Assembly: GCA_944389075.1 (NCBI GenBank)
Contig: CALXLA010000003.1
Span: forward strand, 1 to 59,951
Length of the DNA stretch: 59,951 nucleotides
Direction: 5' to 3'
DNA from: an uncultured Spirochaetaceae bacterium
GTDB lineage: Bacteria; Spirochaetota; Spirochaetia; Sphaerochaetales; Sphaerochaetaceae
In this document: positions 45,209-53,392 of the stretch, in pieces
Numbering within the stretch: the first letter of the stretch is position 1
Layout: every line of letters starts with the position of its first letter
Position numbers and translations under genes: made by a program
The notes under the pieces: model-generated
Databases searched by the model: none
What the model saw: only the letters and a program-made list of their open reading frames with translations
What the model was told of the DNA's origin: nothing

Positions 45209-47419
45209 TTAGCCGATGATCATCAGAAGTGTGTCAGCATTGATCTGATCACCCTGGTTGACGAGGATCTGCTGTACTGTTCCTGCGCATGGCGAATAGA
45301 TTTCATTCTCCATCTTCATAGCTTCCATGACCATGAGAATCTGGTCAGGTGCGACCGTATCGCCGACCTTCACATTGAAGCGGAGCACAAGACCCGGCAT
45401 TGGTGCCTTGATCTCAGTTCCTGCAGCAGGTGCTGCCGCTGGAGCTGGCTGTGCAGCTGGCTGAACTGGTGCCGCTGCTGGCGCTGGCTGAGCAACTGGC
45501 TGTGGTGCAGGTGCAGCAGGAGCTGTCTGAGCAGGTGCTGCCTGTGCGACGCCGCCGATTGTGAGGAGAAGGTCTCCTGACTGGAGCTGCTGGCCCTGAG
45601 CAACAGGAATCGATGTTATTACACCATCGCATGGAGCATAGATTTCATTCTCCATCTTCATAGCTTCCATGACCATGATGACCTGATCTTTCTTTACTGT
45701 GTCGCCGACGCTTACATTCACGCGGAGAACAAGACCCGGCATTGGTGCCTTGACCTCTTCAGAACCTGTCACGACAGTCTGCTGTACAGGAGCTGCCTGA
45801 ACTGGAGCTGCTGCTGGCTGTGCTGGTGCGGCTGCCGGAGCTGCAATGCCTTCGGAGATTGAGACAGGGTAGGAGACACCATTGACAACAGCTGAGCCCT
45901 GAGCAAGCTTCACGCCGTATGCCCTGCCGTTGACAGTGACTGTGTACTCGCCATTTCCAGCTGCCTTAGGAGCTGCTGCCTGTGTTGCTGCTTCAGCTTT
46001 CTTCTTCTCTTCGCTCTTGAGTCTGATGCCGTTGACTTTTGCTTTTCCTGTGAGGTAGAGGATACCCTTCTCCTTACATGTGGAAGCAATGAAGATATTC
46101 TCATCTGTCTCAGGAAGGTTCGCTTCCTCAAGCATCTTCTTTGCAGCTGCGATTCCCTTCTTAGGATCCTTGTCGTTGATGTCTACGACCTTCTCTGTTG
46201 TAGGCTCAAGCTTGAGCTGTGCTGCAGCAAGCTTCACGACTTCCGGATCCGGAGCTACTGGAGTCTTGCCGAAGTAGCCGAGAACCATCTTGCCATAACC
46301 TTCTGCGAACTTCTTCCAAGGTCCGAACATGACGTTGTTGAATGCCTGCTGGAAGTAGAACTGGGAAACAGGAGTTACAGATGTGCCGAAACCACCCTTT
46401 GCGACTGTCTCGCCCATAGCTTCGACAATCTCCGGATACCTGTCCATGAGGCCGTTGTCCCTGAGCATCTGGGTATTTGCCGTGAGAGCTCCGCCTGGGA
46501 GAGGGAAGAACGGGATTTCAGGATTGACCGCTGTCGCTTCTGGTGGGAGGAAGTAGTCAGACATGCATTCCTCGAATACCTTCTCAGCTTCTCTTACCTT
46601 GTTGATGTCGATGTCGAGAGTGTAGTCCGTGCCTCTGAGAGCATGCCACATCGTGAGTACGTCTGGCTGGCATGTACCGCCGGAAACAGGTGCGAGAGAA
46701 AGATCGATCTGATCTGCACCGGCATCAAGAGCTGCTCTGTACTGAGCGATGGAAACACCTGCTGTCTCATGTGAGTGGAATACGATCTTCACATTAGGAC
46801 CGAGCATCTTCCTTGCTCTCTTGATTGTCTCATATACGTTATGAGGAGTCGATGTTCCTGATGCATCCTTGAAACATACTGAGTCGTATGGGATATCCGC
46901 ATCGAGGATATCGCGGAGGATGCGCTCATAGAAGTCAGGAGTATGTGCGCCTGTAACACCTTCTGGAAGGCTCATCATCGTCACTGTGACTTCATGCTTG
47001 AGGCCTGCGTCGTGGATGGCCTTTCCGCTGTCGATGAGGTTGTTCACATCGTTGAGTGCGTCGAAGTTCCTGATTGTCGTCATGCCATGCTTCTTGAAAA
47101 GCTGTGCATGGAGCTTGATGATGTCGCGTGGCTGCGAGTCGAGTCCTACTACGTTGACGCCTCTTGCGAGAGTCTGGAGATTTGCATCAGGTCCTGCTAC
47201 TTTCCTGAACTCATCCATCATCGCGAATGCATCTTCGTTTGTGTAGAAATACAGTGACTGGAATCTGGCTCCGCCACCTGCTTCGAAGTGTGTGATTCCT
47301 GCTTCTCTAGCAGCAGCAACTGCTGGCATGAAATCCTTTGTGAATACACGTGCGCCGTATACAGACTGGAATCCATCACGGAATGCCGTGCACATAAAAT
47401 CAACTTTCTTCTTGCCCAT
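45209..47419 (-). CDS. oadA: Oxaloacetate/pyruvate carboxyltransferase alpha subunit with two biotinyl domains
   Basis: 736 residues. Carboxyltransferase TIM barrel at about 1-290 (FRDGFQSVYGAR, CFKDASGTSTPHNVYET, HSHETAGVSIAQY), a conserved PYC/OADA domain to about 470, a biotin-attachment-like region, then two complete biotinyl domains at about 552-623 and 667-736, each with EAMKMEN (biotinyl Lys588 and Lys702), joined by a 43-residue Ala/Pro/Gln linker. Normal OadA has one. The two copies share a 41-base identical DNA block. It transfers the carboxyl of oxaloacetate to biotin. Downstream of oadG, upstream of oadB. Confidence 0.95.
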   Translation of the reverse strand: MGKKKVDFMCTAFRDGFQSVYGARVFTKDFMPAVAAAREAGITHFEAGGGARFQSLYFYTNEDAFAMMDEFRKVAGPDANLQTLARGVNVVGLDSQPRDIIKLHAQLFKKHGMTTIRNFDALNDVNNLIDSGKAIHDAGLKHEVTVTMMSLPEGVTGAHTPDFYERILRDILDADIPYDSVCFKDASGTSTPHNVYETIKRARKMLGPNVKIVFHSHETAGVSIAQYRAALDAGADQIDLSLAPVSGGTCQPDVLTMWHALRGTDYTLDIDINKVREAEKVFEECMSDYFLPPEATAVNPEIPFFPLPGGALTANTQMLRDNGLMDRYPEIVEAMGETVAKGGFGTSVTPVSQFYFQQAFNNVMFGPWKKFAEGYGKMVLGYFGKTPVAPDPEVVKLAAAQLKLEPTTEKVVDINDKDPKKGIAAAKKMLEEANLPETDENIFIASTCKEKGILYLTGKAKVNGIRLKSEEKKKAEAATQAAAPKAAGNGEYTVTVNGRAYGVKLAQGSAVVNGVSYPVSISEGIAAPAAAPAQPAAAPVQAAPVQQTVVTGSEEVKAPMPGLVLRVNVSVGDTVKKDQVIMVMEAMKMENEIYAPCDGVITSIPVAQGQQLQSGDLLLTIGGVAQAAPAQTAPAAPAPQPVAQPAPAAAPVQPAAQPAPAAAPAAGTEIKAPMPGLVLRFNVKVGDTVAPDQILMVMEAMKMENEIYSPCAGTVQQILVNQGDQINADTLLMIIG
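45296..45336. repeat. Direct repeat copy 1 within oadA
   Basis: 41 bases identical to 45638-45678, covering the EAMKMEN coding block of the second (C-terminal) biotinyl domain. The offset is 342 bases (114 codons). Confidence 0.9.
45638..45678. repeat. Direct repeat copy 2 within oadA
   Basis: 41 bases identical to 45296-45336, covering the EAMKMEN block of the first biotinyl domain. Perfect identity, including silent positions, suggests recent duplication or gene conversion. Confidence 0.9.
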
Positions 47420-47436
47420 ACTGGATAACCCTCTTT

Positions 47437-47706
47437 TTACTGTTTTGATTTGTCGTAGGCTGCTGCGATAGCCGCTGCGATGGCTGCATCGTCCTGTACC
47501 GGCGCTGCAGGTGCTTTCTGGACAACCGGAGCGCTGGATACTGCCTGTGCTGGAGCTGTCTGATTCCTATTGCAAAGCTTGCTCATCAGCTTTGTCGCGT
47601 AAATCAGGATAACAAGGAACACGAATACGGTTCCCATTCCCAGCACCAGGAGTACGAGACCATCCATCAGCTGCGCTGAGAGCAGTTCCTTTGGTAAGTT
47701 ATACAT
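47437..47706 (-). CDS. oadG: Oxaloacetate decarboxylase gamma subunit
   Basis: 89 residues from ATG 47706 with CAGGAG seven bases ahead; a TTG one codon upstream is not needed. One N-terminal transmembrane helix (LVLLVLGMGTVFVFLVILIYATKLM) and a Pro/Ala-rich cytoplasmic tail ending DDAAIAAAIAAAYDKSKQ, as in OadG. It anchors and assembles the OadA-OadB complex. First gene of the operon. Confidence 0.92.
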   Translation of the reverse strand: MYNLPKELLSAQLMDGLVLLVLGMGTVFVFLVILIYATKLMSKLCNRNQTAPAQAVSSAPVVQKAPAAPVQDDAAIAAAIAAAYDKSKQ

Positions 47707-47719
47707 CAAATGACTCCTG

Positions 47720-47735
47720 AACCGATGTATCGGTT
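47720..47735. promoter_or_regulatory. Candidate operator upstream of oadG
   Basis: AACCGAT-GT-ATCGGTT, perfect seven-base arms, between the -10 element and the oadG RBS. Well placed for a repressor. Confidence 0.5.
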
Positions 47736-47746
47736 TTCAAGTTCTG

Positions 47747-47776
47747 AATATATCAGAAGAAAGGGATATCTTGCAA
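47747..47776 (-). promoter_or_regulatory. Candidate promoter of oadGAB
   Basis: On the minus strand TTGCAA (47771-47776) and TATATT (47747-47752) are 18 bases apart. Confidence 0.5.
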
Positions 47777-47799
47777 CAGTTTCAGGGGCTGTGAAAGGA

Positions 47800-47832
47800 C
47801 ATGGAAAAGCCCCGGTTTGAATGAGCCGGGGC
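47800..47832 (-). terminator. Terminator of the SIMPL-domain gene
   Basis: GCCCCGG (47809-47815) and CCGGGGC (47826-47832) pair perfectly; the minus strand then reads TTTTCC. Confidence 0.75.
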
Positions 47833-47838
47833 GATGAA

Positions 47839-48531
47839 TTACTCGATTGTGAAAACCATTGATACCGAAGCGCTTACGGTTATGTCATCGGCATAATATT
47901 CCGTAGAGGCTTCTGCGTCTGCGGCCATGAGCCGCATGTTCGAGACTTTATATGCGGGGTAGTAGGATGATGTCTCGGAAATAGAGAGTACCTTTCCGAC
48001 TTCCACACCTGCTGCTTCCGCATAAGTGTCAGCCTTTGTCCTTGCATCGAGCACGGCTTTTGTCCTTGCCTCCTCAAGTTCCGCGCTCTTGTCAGCTTTG
48101 TCGAGCGTGACTGATGAGAATGTCAGTCCGTTCAGTGCAGAGAGACTGTCGTAGATATCGCCGATAATGTCCAGATCTGTTATCGTGATCCTCAGATCTT
48201 GCGAAGCTCTCTGCCCGACCAGAATCTGCTCGCCATCCGTCCATTTATATTCAGGATTGATGGAGAGGTTTTCTGTAACGATATCCTCCTTTTCCACACC
48301 ATACTCTGAAGTCAGGATCTCAATTGCGCTGCTGATTGTCCCGGAAGCGAGCTTCCTTGCTTCTTCTGAAGTATCCGCGACGAATGATGCGGATATCGAG
48401 AAGTAAGCTGTATCGGGTTTGACAGAGACTTCTGCAGAACCTGAGACCGAAATCGTTGGTGTTATGTCTTCGGCTGCCAGCGGCAGTACGATAAGTGCTG
48501 CTAAAAGGATTGATGCGATAGCTTTCTTCAT
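47839..48531 (-). CDS. SIMPL-domain (DUF541) envelope protein
   Basis: 230 residues from ATG 48531, with GGAGGT close upstream. Signal peptide (MKKAIASILLAALIVLPLAAE), then ISVSGSAEVSVKPDTAYFSISA, the SIMPL/DUF541 opening, the ARTKAVLDARTKADTYAEAAGVEVGKVLSISE segment, and a Tyr/Ser-rich end. Periplasmic or membrane-linked; role unknown in general. Divergent from the Mrp gene. Confidence 0.9.
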   Translation of the reverse strand: MKKAIASILLAALIVLPLAAEDITPTISVSGSAEVSVKPDTAYFSISASFVADTSEEARKLASGTISSAIEILTSEYGVEKEDIVTENLSINPEYKWTDGEQILVGQRASQDLRITITDLDIIGDIYDSLSALNGLTFSSVTLDKADKSAELEEARTKAVLDARTKADTYAEAAGVEVGKVLSISETSSYYPAYKVSNMRLMAADAEASTEYYADDITVSASVSMVFTIE

Positions 48532-48598
48532 CTCTACCTCCACCTTAATTTAAGCATGAATCGGAAATAAGGATGTAGAGAATAGGTGTACTTCTCCT

Positions 48599-49573
48599 AT
48601 GAGATGGCTGAAGTTCTCTGTAGCCGAGAAGAAGATGTTCGGCTATATTAAGGATACTATGGCAGATGTGAATGACGAATATGCGGCACAGGATCTGAGG
48701 ATCCGCGAACGTCTTGATAAGATAGGCCGCAAGATAATGATAATGTCGGGCAAGGGCGGTGTCGGAAAGACAACCGTGACTGTCAACCTTGCGAATGCAC
48801 TTGTTGATATGGGATGCAGGGTCGGCGTCCTCGACACTGACCTCCATGGACCGAATGTGGCAGTGATGTTCGGCTGCAAGGACGCAAAGCTTTTCTCCGA
48901 TGACGGCACGACTCTGGTTCCTATTGAACCCAGGGAAGGGCTTAAGGTAATGTCGCTTGCTTTCGCGCTTGAGGACCCGGATGCTCCTGTTATCTGGAGG
49001 GGTACTCTCAAGAACAGCGCAATCAGGCAGTTCATCGGCGATGTGGACTGGGGAGAATTGGATTATCTTCTGATCGATACACCTCCTGGGACAGGTGATG
49101 AGCAGCTGACAGTGTGCCAGACAATCCCTGAGCTTACAGGCTCCATAATCGTCACGACACCACAGGAAGTCGCAGTCCTCGATGCCCGCCGTTCAGTTAA
49201 TTTCTCACGTAAGCTCGGTGTCGCAATCATCGGCGTGATTGAGAATATGTCAGGCCTTGTATGTCCTCACTGCGGTGAGGAGATCCCTCTTTTCGGCAAA
49301 GGTGGCGGAAAGAAGATGTGCCAGGAGATGCATGTTCCGTTCCTTGGCGCGGTGCCTATGGAGGTGGGACTTCCTGAAGCTGAGGATTCGGGAGTCGCTT
49401 GGGTTGAGCAGGCAGGACATCCTTCAGCTGAAGCGCTTAAGGCCATTGCGAATGAGATCAACAACGGCACTGCATGTTCCACATCAAGGGATACATCATT
49501 CCTCGGAACACCTTCATGCAAGCCTTCCGCATGTGCCTCATGCACATCGAACTGCCCATCGAGGAAGAAATGA
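48599..49573 (+). CDS. Mrp/NBP35-type Fe-S carrier P-loop ATPase
   Basis: 324 residues from ATG 48599 (an ATG at 48659 with AAGGA is also possible). Deviant Walker A GKGGVGKTT near residue 52, DTDLHGPN switch, DYLLIDTPPGTGDEQLT, and VCPHCGEEIPLFG with the bridging CxxC that holds a [4Fe-4S] cluster. The tail beyond residue 295 is unusually Cys-rich (CKPSACASCTSNC). Delivers Fe-S clusters to apoproteins; the NifS/NifU pair lies 5 kb downstream. The stop overlaps the NUDIX start by ATGA. Confidence 0.93.
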   Translation: MRWLKFSVAEKKMFGYIKDTMADVNDEYAAQDLRIRERLDKIGRKIMIMSGKGGVGKTTVTVNLANALVDMGCRVGVLDTDLHGPNVAVMFGCKDAKLFSDDGTTLVPIEPREGLKVMSLAFALEDPDAPVIWRGTLKNSAIRQFIGDVDWGELDYLLIDTPPGTGDEQLTVCQTIPELTGSIIVTTPQEVAVLDARRSVNFSRKLGVAIIGVIENMSGLVCPHCGEEIPLFGKGGGKKMCQEMHVPFLGAVPMEVGLPEAEDSGVAWVEQAGHPSAEALKAIANEINNGTACSTSRDTSFLGTPSCKPSACASCTSNCPSRKK

Positions 49574-50157
49574 GCAGGGATTTCTCATGGAAGACGATAG
49601 GGGAAGAGAAGGCATTCTCGACTCCTATCTTCGATGGTTATCTTGCAGACAGGACAGGCCCGGAGGGAAGGAAAGGCCGGTTCGTATGGCTTGACAGCCC
49701 TGACTGGGTCGTGATCATCCCATGGCTCCTTGTTGATGGCGTTCCTCATTTCATCATGGAGGAGCAGTGGCGTCATGGTCCATGCCGCATGACAAGGGAA
49801 TTTCCTGCAGGTCTTGTGGAGAAAGGGGAAGAGGCAGCTGCTGCAGCTGGGAGGGAGCTTCTTGAAGAGACTGGATGCTCAGGTGATCTCACACTTCTTG
49901 GATGCGTCAATCCAAATCCTGCATTCATGGCAAATCATCAGTCATACTTCCTTGCCGAGAATATAAGGAAGATATCCGATCAGAACCTTGATGAGAATGA
50001 GGAGATAAAGGTCCTCACCGTTCCTGTGGAAGAAGCCCTGCGGGATATGGGTACAGGGCTTTATGACAATGGAATAATGATGGCAGCTGCAGGCTTCTTC
50101 ATGCGCTATGCCGAGAAAAGGAAAGATCTCCGTCAGTCAAGCACGCTGACAAGATAG
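49570..50157 (+). CDS. NUDIX hydrolase (ADP-sugar pyrophosphatase type)
   Basis: 195 residues from ATG 49570, overlapping the mrp stop. The NUDIX box G-x5-E-x7-REL-x-EE-x-G is seen as GLVEKGEEAAAAAGRELLEETG, which matches the consensus spacing. DWVVIIPWLL and EQWRHGPCRMTREFPAG resemble ADP-ribose/ADP-sugar pyrophosphatases. The 3' end overlaps the convergent gpsA by 25 bases. Confidence 0.88.
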   Translation: MSRDFSWKTIGEEKAFSTPIFDGYLADRTGPEGRKGRFVWLDSPDWVVIIPWLLVDGVPHFIMEEQWRHGPCRMTREFPAGLVEKGEEAAAAAGRELLEETGCSGDLTLLGCVNPNPAFMANHQSYFLAENIRKISDQNLDENEEIKVLTVPVEEALRDMGTGLYDNGIMMAAAGFFMRYAEKRKDLRQSSTLTR

Positions 50158-51092
50158 TCATTCAGGCTCTCTCCTTCATAAAGCAGCCTGTAGAGCGCCT
50201 GCACGAGGGGGAAGTCTCCGGCGACCCCCTTTTCCTTTGTGATGTTTCCCATCAGTTTCACCGTCCTCAATCCTTCGACGACAGTTGATGATCTGGTGTT
50301 CGGATCGAACCCGAAGCCTTTGCCTATAAGCATGCCAAGCGTCCTGTTTCTGGAAAGATCATTGAGCGCGGTGAGCCCAAGGTCGCCGATGCCGCAGTAG
50401 CGGAAGATAGTGTCTTCCTCGCAGCCGAATATCCGGAGAAAGCCTTTCATCTCATTTACGGCCTTTGTATATACAAGGAAATCAACGTTCGGACTGTTGT
50501 ATTTCCCTGATACAAGCCCTATGGCTATTGCATACATGTTCTTCAGGATGCTCATCAGCTCTACAGCTCTGACATCCGAGGAATAGTCGAGTGAGAACTG
50601 CGTATAAGGAAGGATTTCCCTTCTCATGTATTCGTAGTCTTCCTTATTGCCGCCGAATGTGAATGAAGTCGGAAAGCCATTTATGGTCTCGATTGCGAAT
50701 GATGGCCCTTTCATGCTGGCAGCTCTTCTGAACGGGATATCCTCTGTTATGAATGCGCCTTCATCGCTCATTCCCTTTGCAAGATTGACTACCAGCGGTT
50801 CTTTCTGGGTATTTTTCCTGACCTCTTCCGAGAATGAGACTATTGCTTTCGATGGGATTACAAGGAGAATCACATCGGCTTCACTGAATACAGAGAGATC
50901 AGATGATGCGGAAAGATATCTGTTCAGAAAGCGCGTGGGGAAGTACTTCCTGTTCTGGTGATTCGTGTTTATGTCCTTCTCGACATCCTTCTCTATAGTA
51001 TGAAGCGTCACTCTGTTTTCTGAGTTCCATGCAAGGCGCTCGGCGACGGCTGTGCCGAATGTGCCTGCGCCCGCGACAATTATATTATTCAC
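50133..51092 (-). CDS. gpsA: NAD(P)-dependent glycerol-3-phosphate dehydrogenase
   Basis: 319 residues. It makes sn-glycerol 3-phosphate from dihydroxyacetone phosphate for lipids. N-terminal Rossmann loop GAGTFGTAVAERLA, PSKAIVSF, KGPSFAIE, the catalytic Lys in SILKNMYAIA, and CGIGDLGLTALNDLSRNRTLG near the active site. Overlaps the alpha-galactosidase end by eight bases, so both are on one transcript. Confidence 0.94.
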   Translation of the reverse strand: MNNIIVAGAGTFGTAVAERLAWNSENRVTLHTIEKDVEKDINTNHQNRKYFPTRFLNRYLSASSDLSVFSEADVILLVIPSKAIVSFSEEVRKNTQKEPLVVNLAKGMSDEGAFITEDIPFRRAASMKGPSFAIETINGFPTSFTFGGNKEDYEYMRREILPYTQFSLDYSSDVRAVELMSILKNMYAIAIGLVSGKYNSPNVDFLVYTKAVNEMKGFLRIFGCEEDTIFRYCGIGDLGLTALNDLSRNRTLGMLIGKGFGFDPNTRSSTVVEGLRTVKLMGNITKEKGVAGDFPLVQALYRLLYEGESLNDYLVSVLD

Positions 51093-53337
51093 TTTTCGTT
51101 CTCCTGATTAAGTAGAGGCGTGAAGAGAAGTCTCCGAGCATCCTCATCCCATCTTTGTAGCCGTTGCCGGAAACCTGATCCACAAGGGGAATGCCCGCCC
51201 ATCTGAGGATATCCCCTCCAGATTTATAGCATTCGGTCTCCTGGGGATAGTATGACAGTTCCTGATCGCTGAGCGTATGGGGCCTTGCCATGACTATATA
51301 CTCTGAATTCGGATCTGCATCCTCGACATACAGTTTCTCTGCAGTCGTATTCGGCTTCAGCAGCTTCTGGAAATAGAGAAGGAGTATCATCGACCTGTTT
51401 TTATCGGATACGGTCCAGATGATTCTGTTTCCATCTTCCTGAAGTCTGAAGCGTCCTCCCTGAAGTATGTTCCGGTATGTTTTGTAGAATTCTATCTGCT
51501 TCCTGTATGCCTCTGATTCAAATGCTGAAAGCGATGATGTGTCTATTGAATACTGCAAGGATGAGAAAGCTGCCGTATTGAAGCGCGTTTCCCTGTCTGC
51601 AATCCTGTCGGTGATCTGATTCGGCGATGGTGTGAATGATGCTGATATGACTGAGGGCGGATAAAGCATCGATGCCGAGGCAATCATCTTGGCGAGACAT
51701 AGCGGATCTGAGTTATCGCTTATTGATATCGAGGCTGAATAGCACATCATGCCAAGATCGAAACGCCCTCCGCCGGCCGCGCTTGTCTCGATATACATAG
51801 AGGGGAATCTTCTTCCTATAGTCCCGATCACTTTATACAGGCCCTGTATGTACTTATGCATGAACATGCCATAGTCCTCGATTCCCTGATGTGAGAACAG
51901 GTCGCTGCTCATCCTTGATATATCCCATTTCAGATAATCGACGCGGCATCTGTCAATCAGAGATGAGATAGTATCTATAAGCCATGCCCTGACATCGCTT
52001 CTTGTGAGGTCAAGGAGGTTCTCATGACTTCCTTTTGCATTTGCAGCATCGCTATGGCCAATGATCCAGTCAGGATGTTCCTTGTATAGCATTGATTTCC
52101 CGCTTATGCCTTCCGGCTCTATCCAGAGCCCGAAGAGAAGGCCCAGCCTGTGTATGTCCTGCGACAGCTCGAAAAGCCCTGATGGGAACTTCATCGTGTT
52201 GGGGAACCAGTCGCCTATGCTTGTCTTCACGCTGCTTCTTGAACCGAACCAGCCATCACCGATGATTATGCCCTCCATGCCGATGCTTTTCGCAGCTTTG
52301 GCCATGGCAAGAACACGTCCTTCTGTCACGGCATATGAGAGAGCGCTTTCGGTCGACATCATCAGAGGCCTGAGCTTCTCAGACCATATCGAGCGTATTA
52401 TGCAGGTGTTGATGAAGCGGTGCATCCTTTCCGTGCAGTCTGTCCTGTCATCTGCGAAAACCATTACAGCCTCAGGAGAGTCGAAGGATTCTCCCTCATC
52501 GAGGGGCCATGAGAACTGATCGGGATTGATGCCCCAGACAATATGCGCAATGCCGTGGACAGTTTCGGAGAAGGACGCTCTGTGAGGTCCCGAGTAAACA
52601 AGATTCATCGCATAGAATCCGCCGGTTCCATCTTCAATCAGAAATCCCGGATTGGCTTCTGCTGATGATCCCATCTGCCGGCTTTCGCTTACGAATGTCC
52701 CATGATCCAGTACTTTCTCATAGCGTTCGAACTCTCGGCCCCATGCACCGGAGAATGCTGTTATCCGTATCTTGTCCGAACGGAAATCTAGCTGGGAAGA
52801 TGCCAGAGAGCGGATGATGCAGCTTTTCGATGCCTTAAGCGATGATTTCCTTACTATTGCATCAAGCTCCGGGAATATGGTGTATGTCAATGTCAGCGTC
52901 AGTCCGAGCTTTTCATCTTCGAATACGAGAAGAAGGGATTCTGCTTCCGTTTTATCGGCCTTTGCCTGCGGAAGCCCTGAGATCTGAGCGATCCCTTCAT
53001 GTCTCATATAGCCCTTGTAGCGGAAATCAGCTGTGCGCTCTCCATTCTCTCCTGCAGAGACAGCGACAAGGGGTATCCTGTAGTCACCTTTGCCTTCTGC
53101 CGAGAACTCGAGGAGCACATCATCAAGCGAAAGAGTTGTATCCTCATCTGAATAATAAGTGGCATTTTTCTGTCTTGTGTATCTTTTTTCCATCAGTGTG
53201 GTCAGATACTGAACAGGCCTGCTGAGTTTTCTGCCATAGTATATATGCTCAGCATGTCCTGATGGGAGGATGTGCATAATGTAGCTTGAATTGTCTGTTG
53301 CGAGATGAAATATGCTTCCATCTGTGATTGCTATCAT
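51085..53337 (-). CDS. GH36 alpha-galactosidase
   Basis: 750 residues, full length for bacterial GH36, no signal peptide. Seen: GIIIGDGWFGSR, GLWIEPEGIS followed by LYKEHPDW, VDYLKWDISRMSSD with the nucleophile Asp, and ETSAAGGGRFDLGMMCYS with the acid/base Asp. Most relatives have Cys in the 'CxSGGGR' site; here it is Ala-Ala-Gly. It removes terminal alpha-galactose from raffinose-type sugars or galactomannan. No transporter is nearby. Divergent from the 391-residue mutarotase-like gene. Confidence 0.93.
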   Translation of the reverse strand: MIAITDGSIFHLATDNSSYIMHILPSGHAEHIYYGRKLSRPVQYLTTLMEKRYTRQKNATYYSDEDTTLSLDDVLLEFSAEGKGDYRIPLVAVSAGENGERTADFRYKGYMRHEGIAQISGLPQAKADKTEAESLLLVFEDEKLGLTLTLTYTIFPELDAIVRKSSLKASKSCIIRSLASSQLDFRSDKIRITAFSGAWGREFERYEKVLDHGTFVSESRQMGSSAEANPGFLIEDGTGGFYAMNLVYSGPHRASFSETVHGIAHIVWGINPDQFSWPLDEGESFDSPEAVMVFADDRTDCTERMHRFINTCIIRSIWSEKLRPLMMSTESALSYAVTEGRVLAMAKAAKSIGMEGIIIGDGWFGSRSSVKTSIGDWFPNTMKFPSGLFELSQDIHRLGLLFGLWIEPEGISGKSMLYKEHPDWIIGHSDAANAKGSHENLLDLTRSDVRAWLIDTISSLIDRCRVDYLKWDISRMSSDLFSHQGIEDYGMFMHKYIQGLYKVIGTIGRRFPSMYIETSAAGGGRFDLGMMCYSASISISDNSDPLCLAKMIASASMLYPPSVISASFTPSPNQITDRIADRETRFNTAAFSSLQYSIDTSSLSAFESEAYRKQIEFYKTYRNILQGGRFRLQEDGNRIIWTVSDKNRSMILLLYFQKLLKPNTTAEKLYVEDADPNSEYIVMARPHTLSDQELSYYPQETECYKSGGDILRWAGIPLVDQVSGNGYKDGMRMLGDFSSRLYLIRRTKSE

Positions 53338-53392
53338 GGCTGACCTCTTCCTGTATATGCTATGCTAAATCAAAGAGGAGAATTTTGCCACT

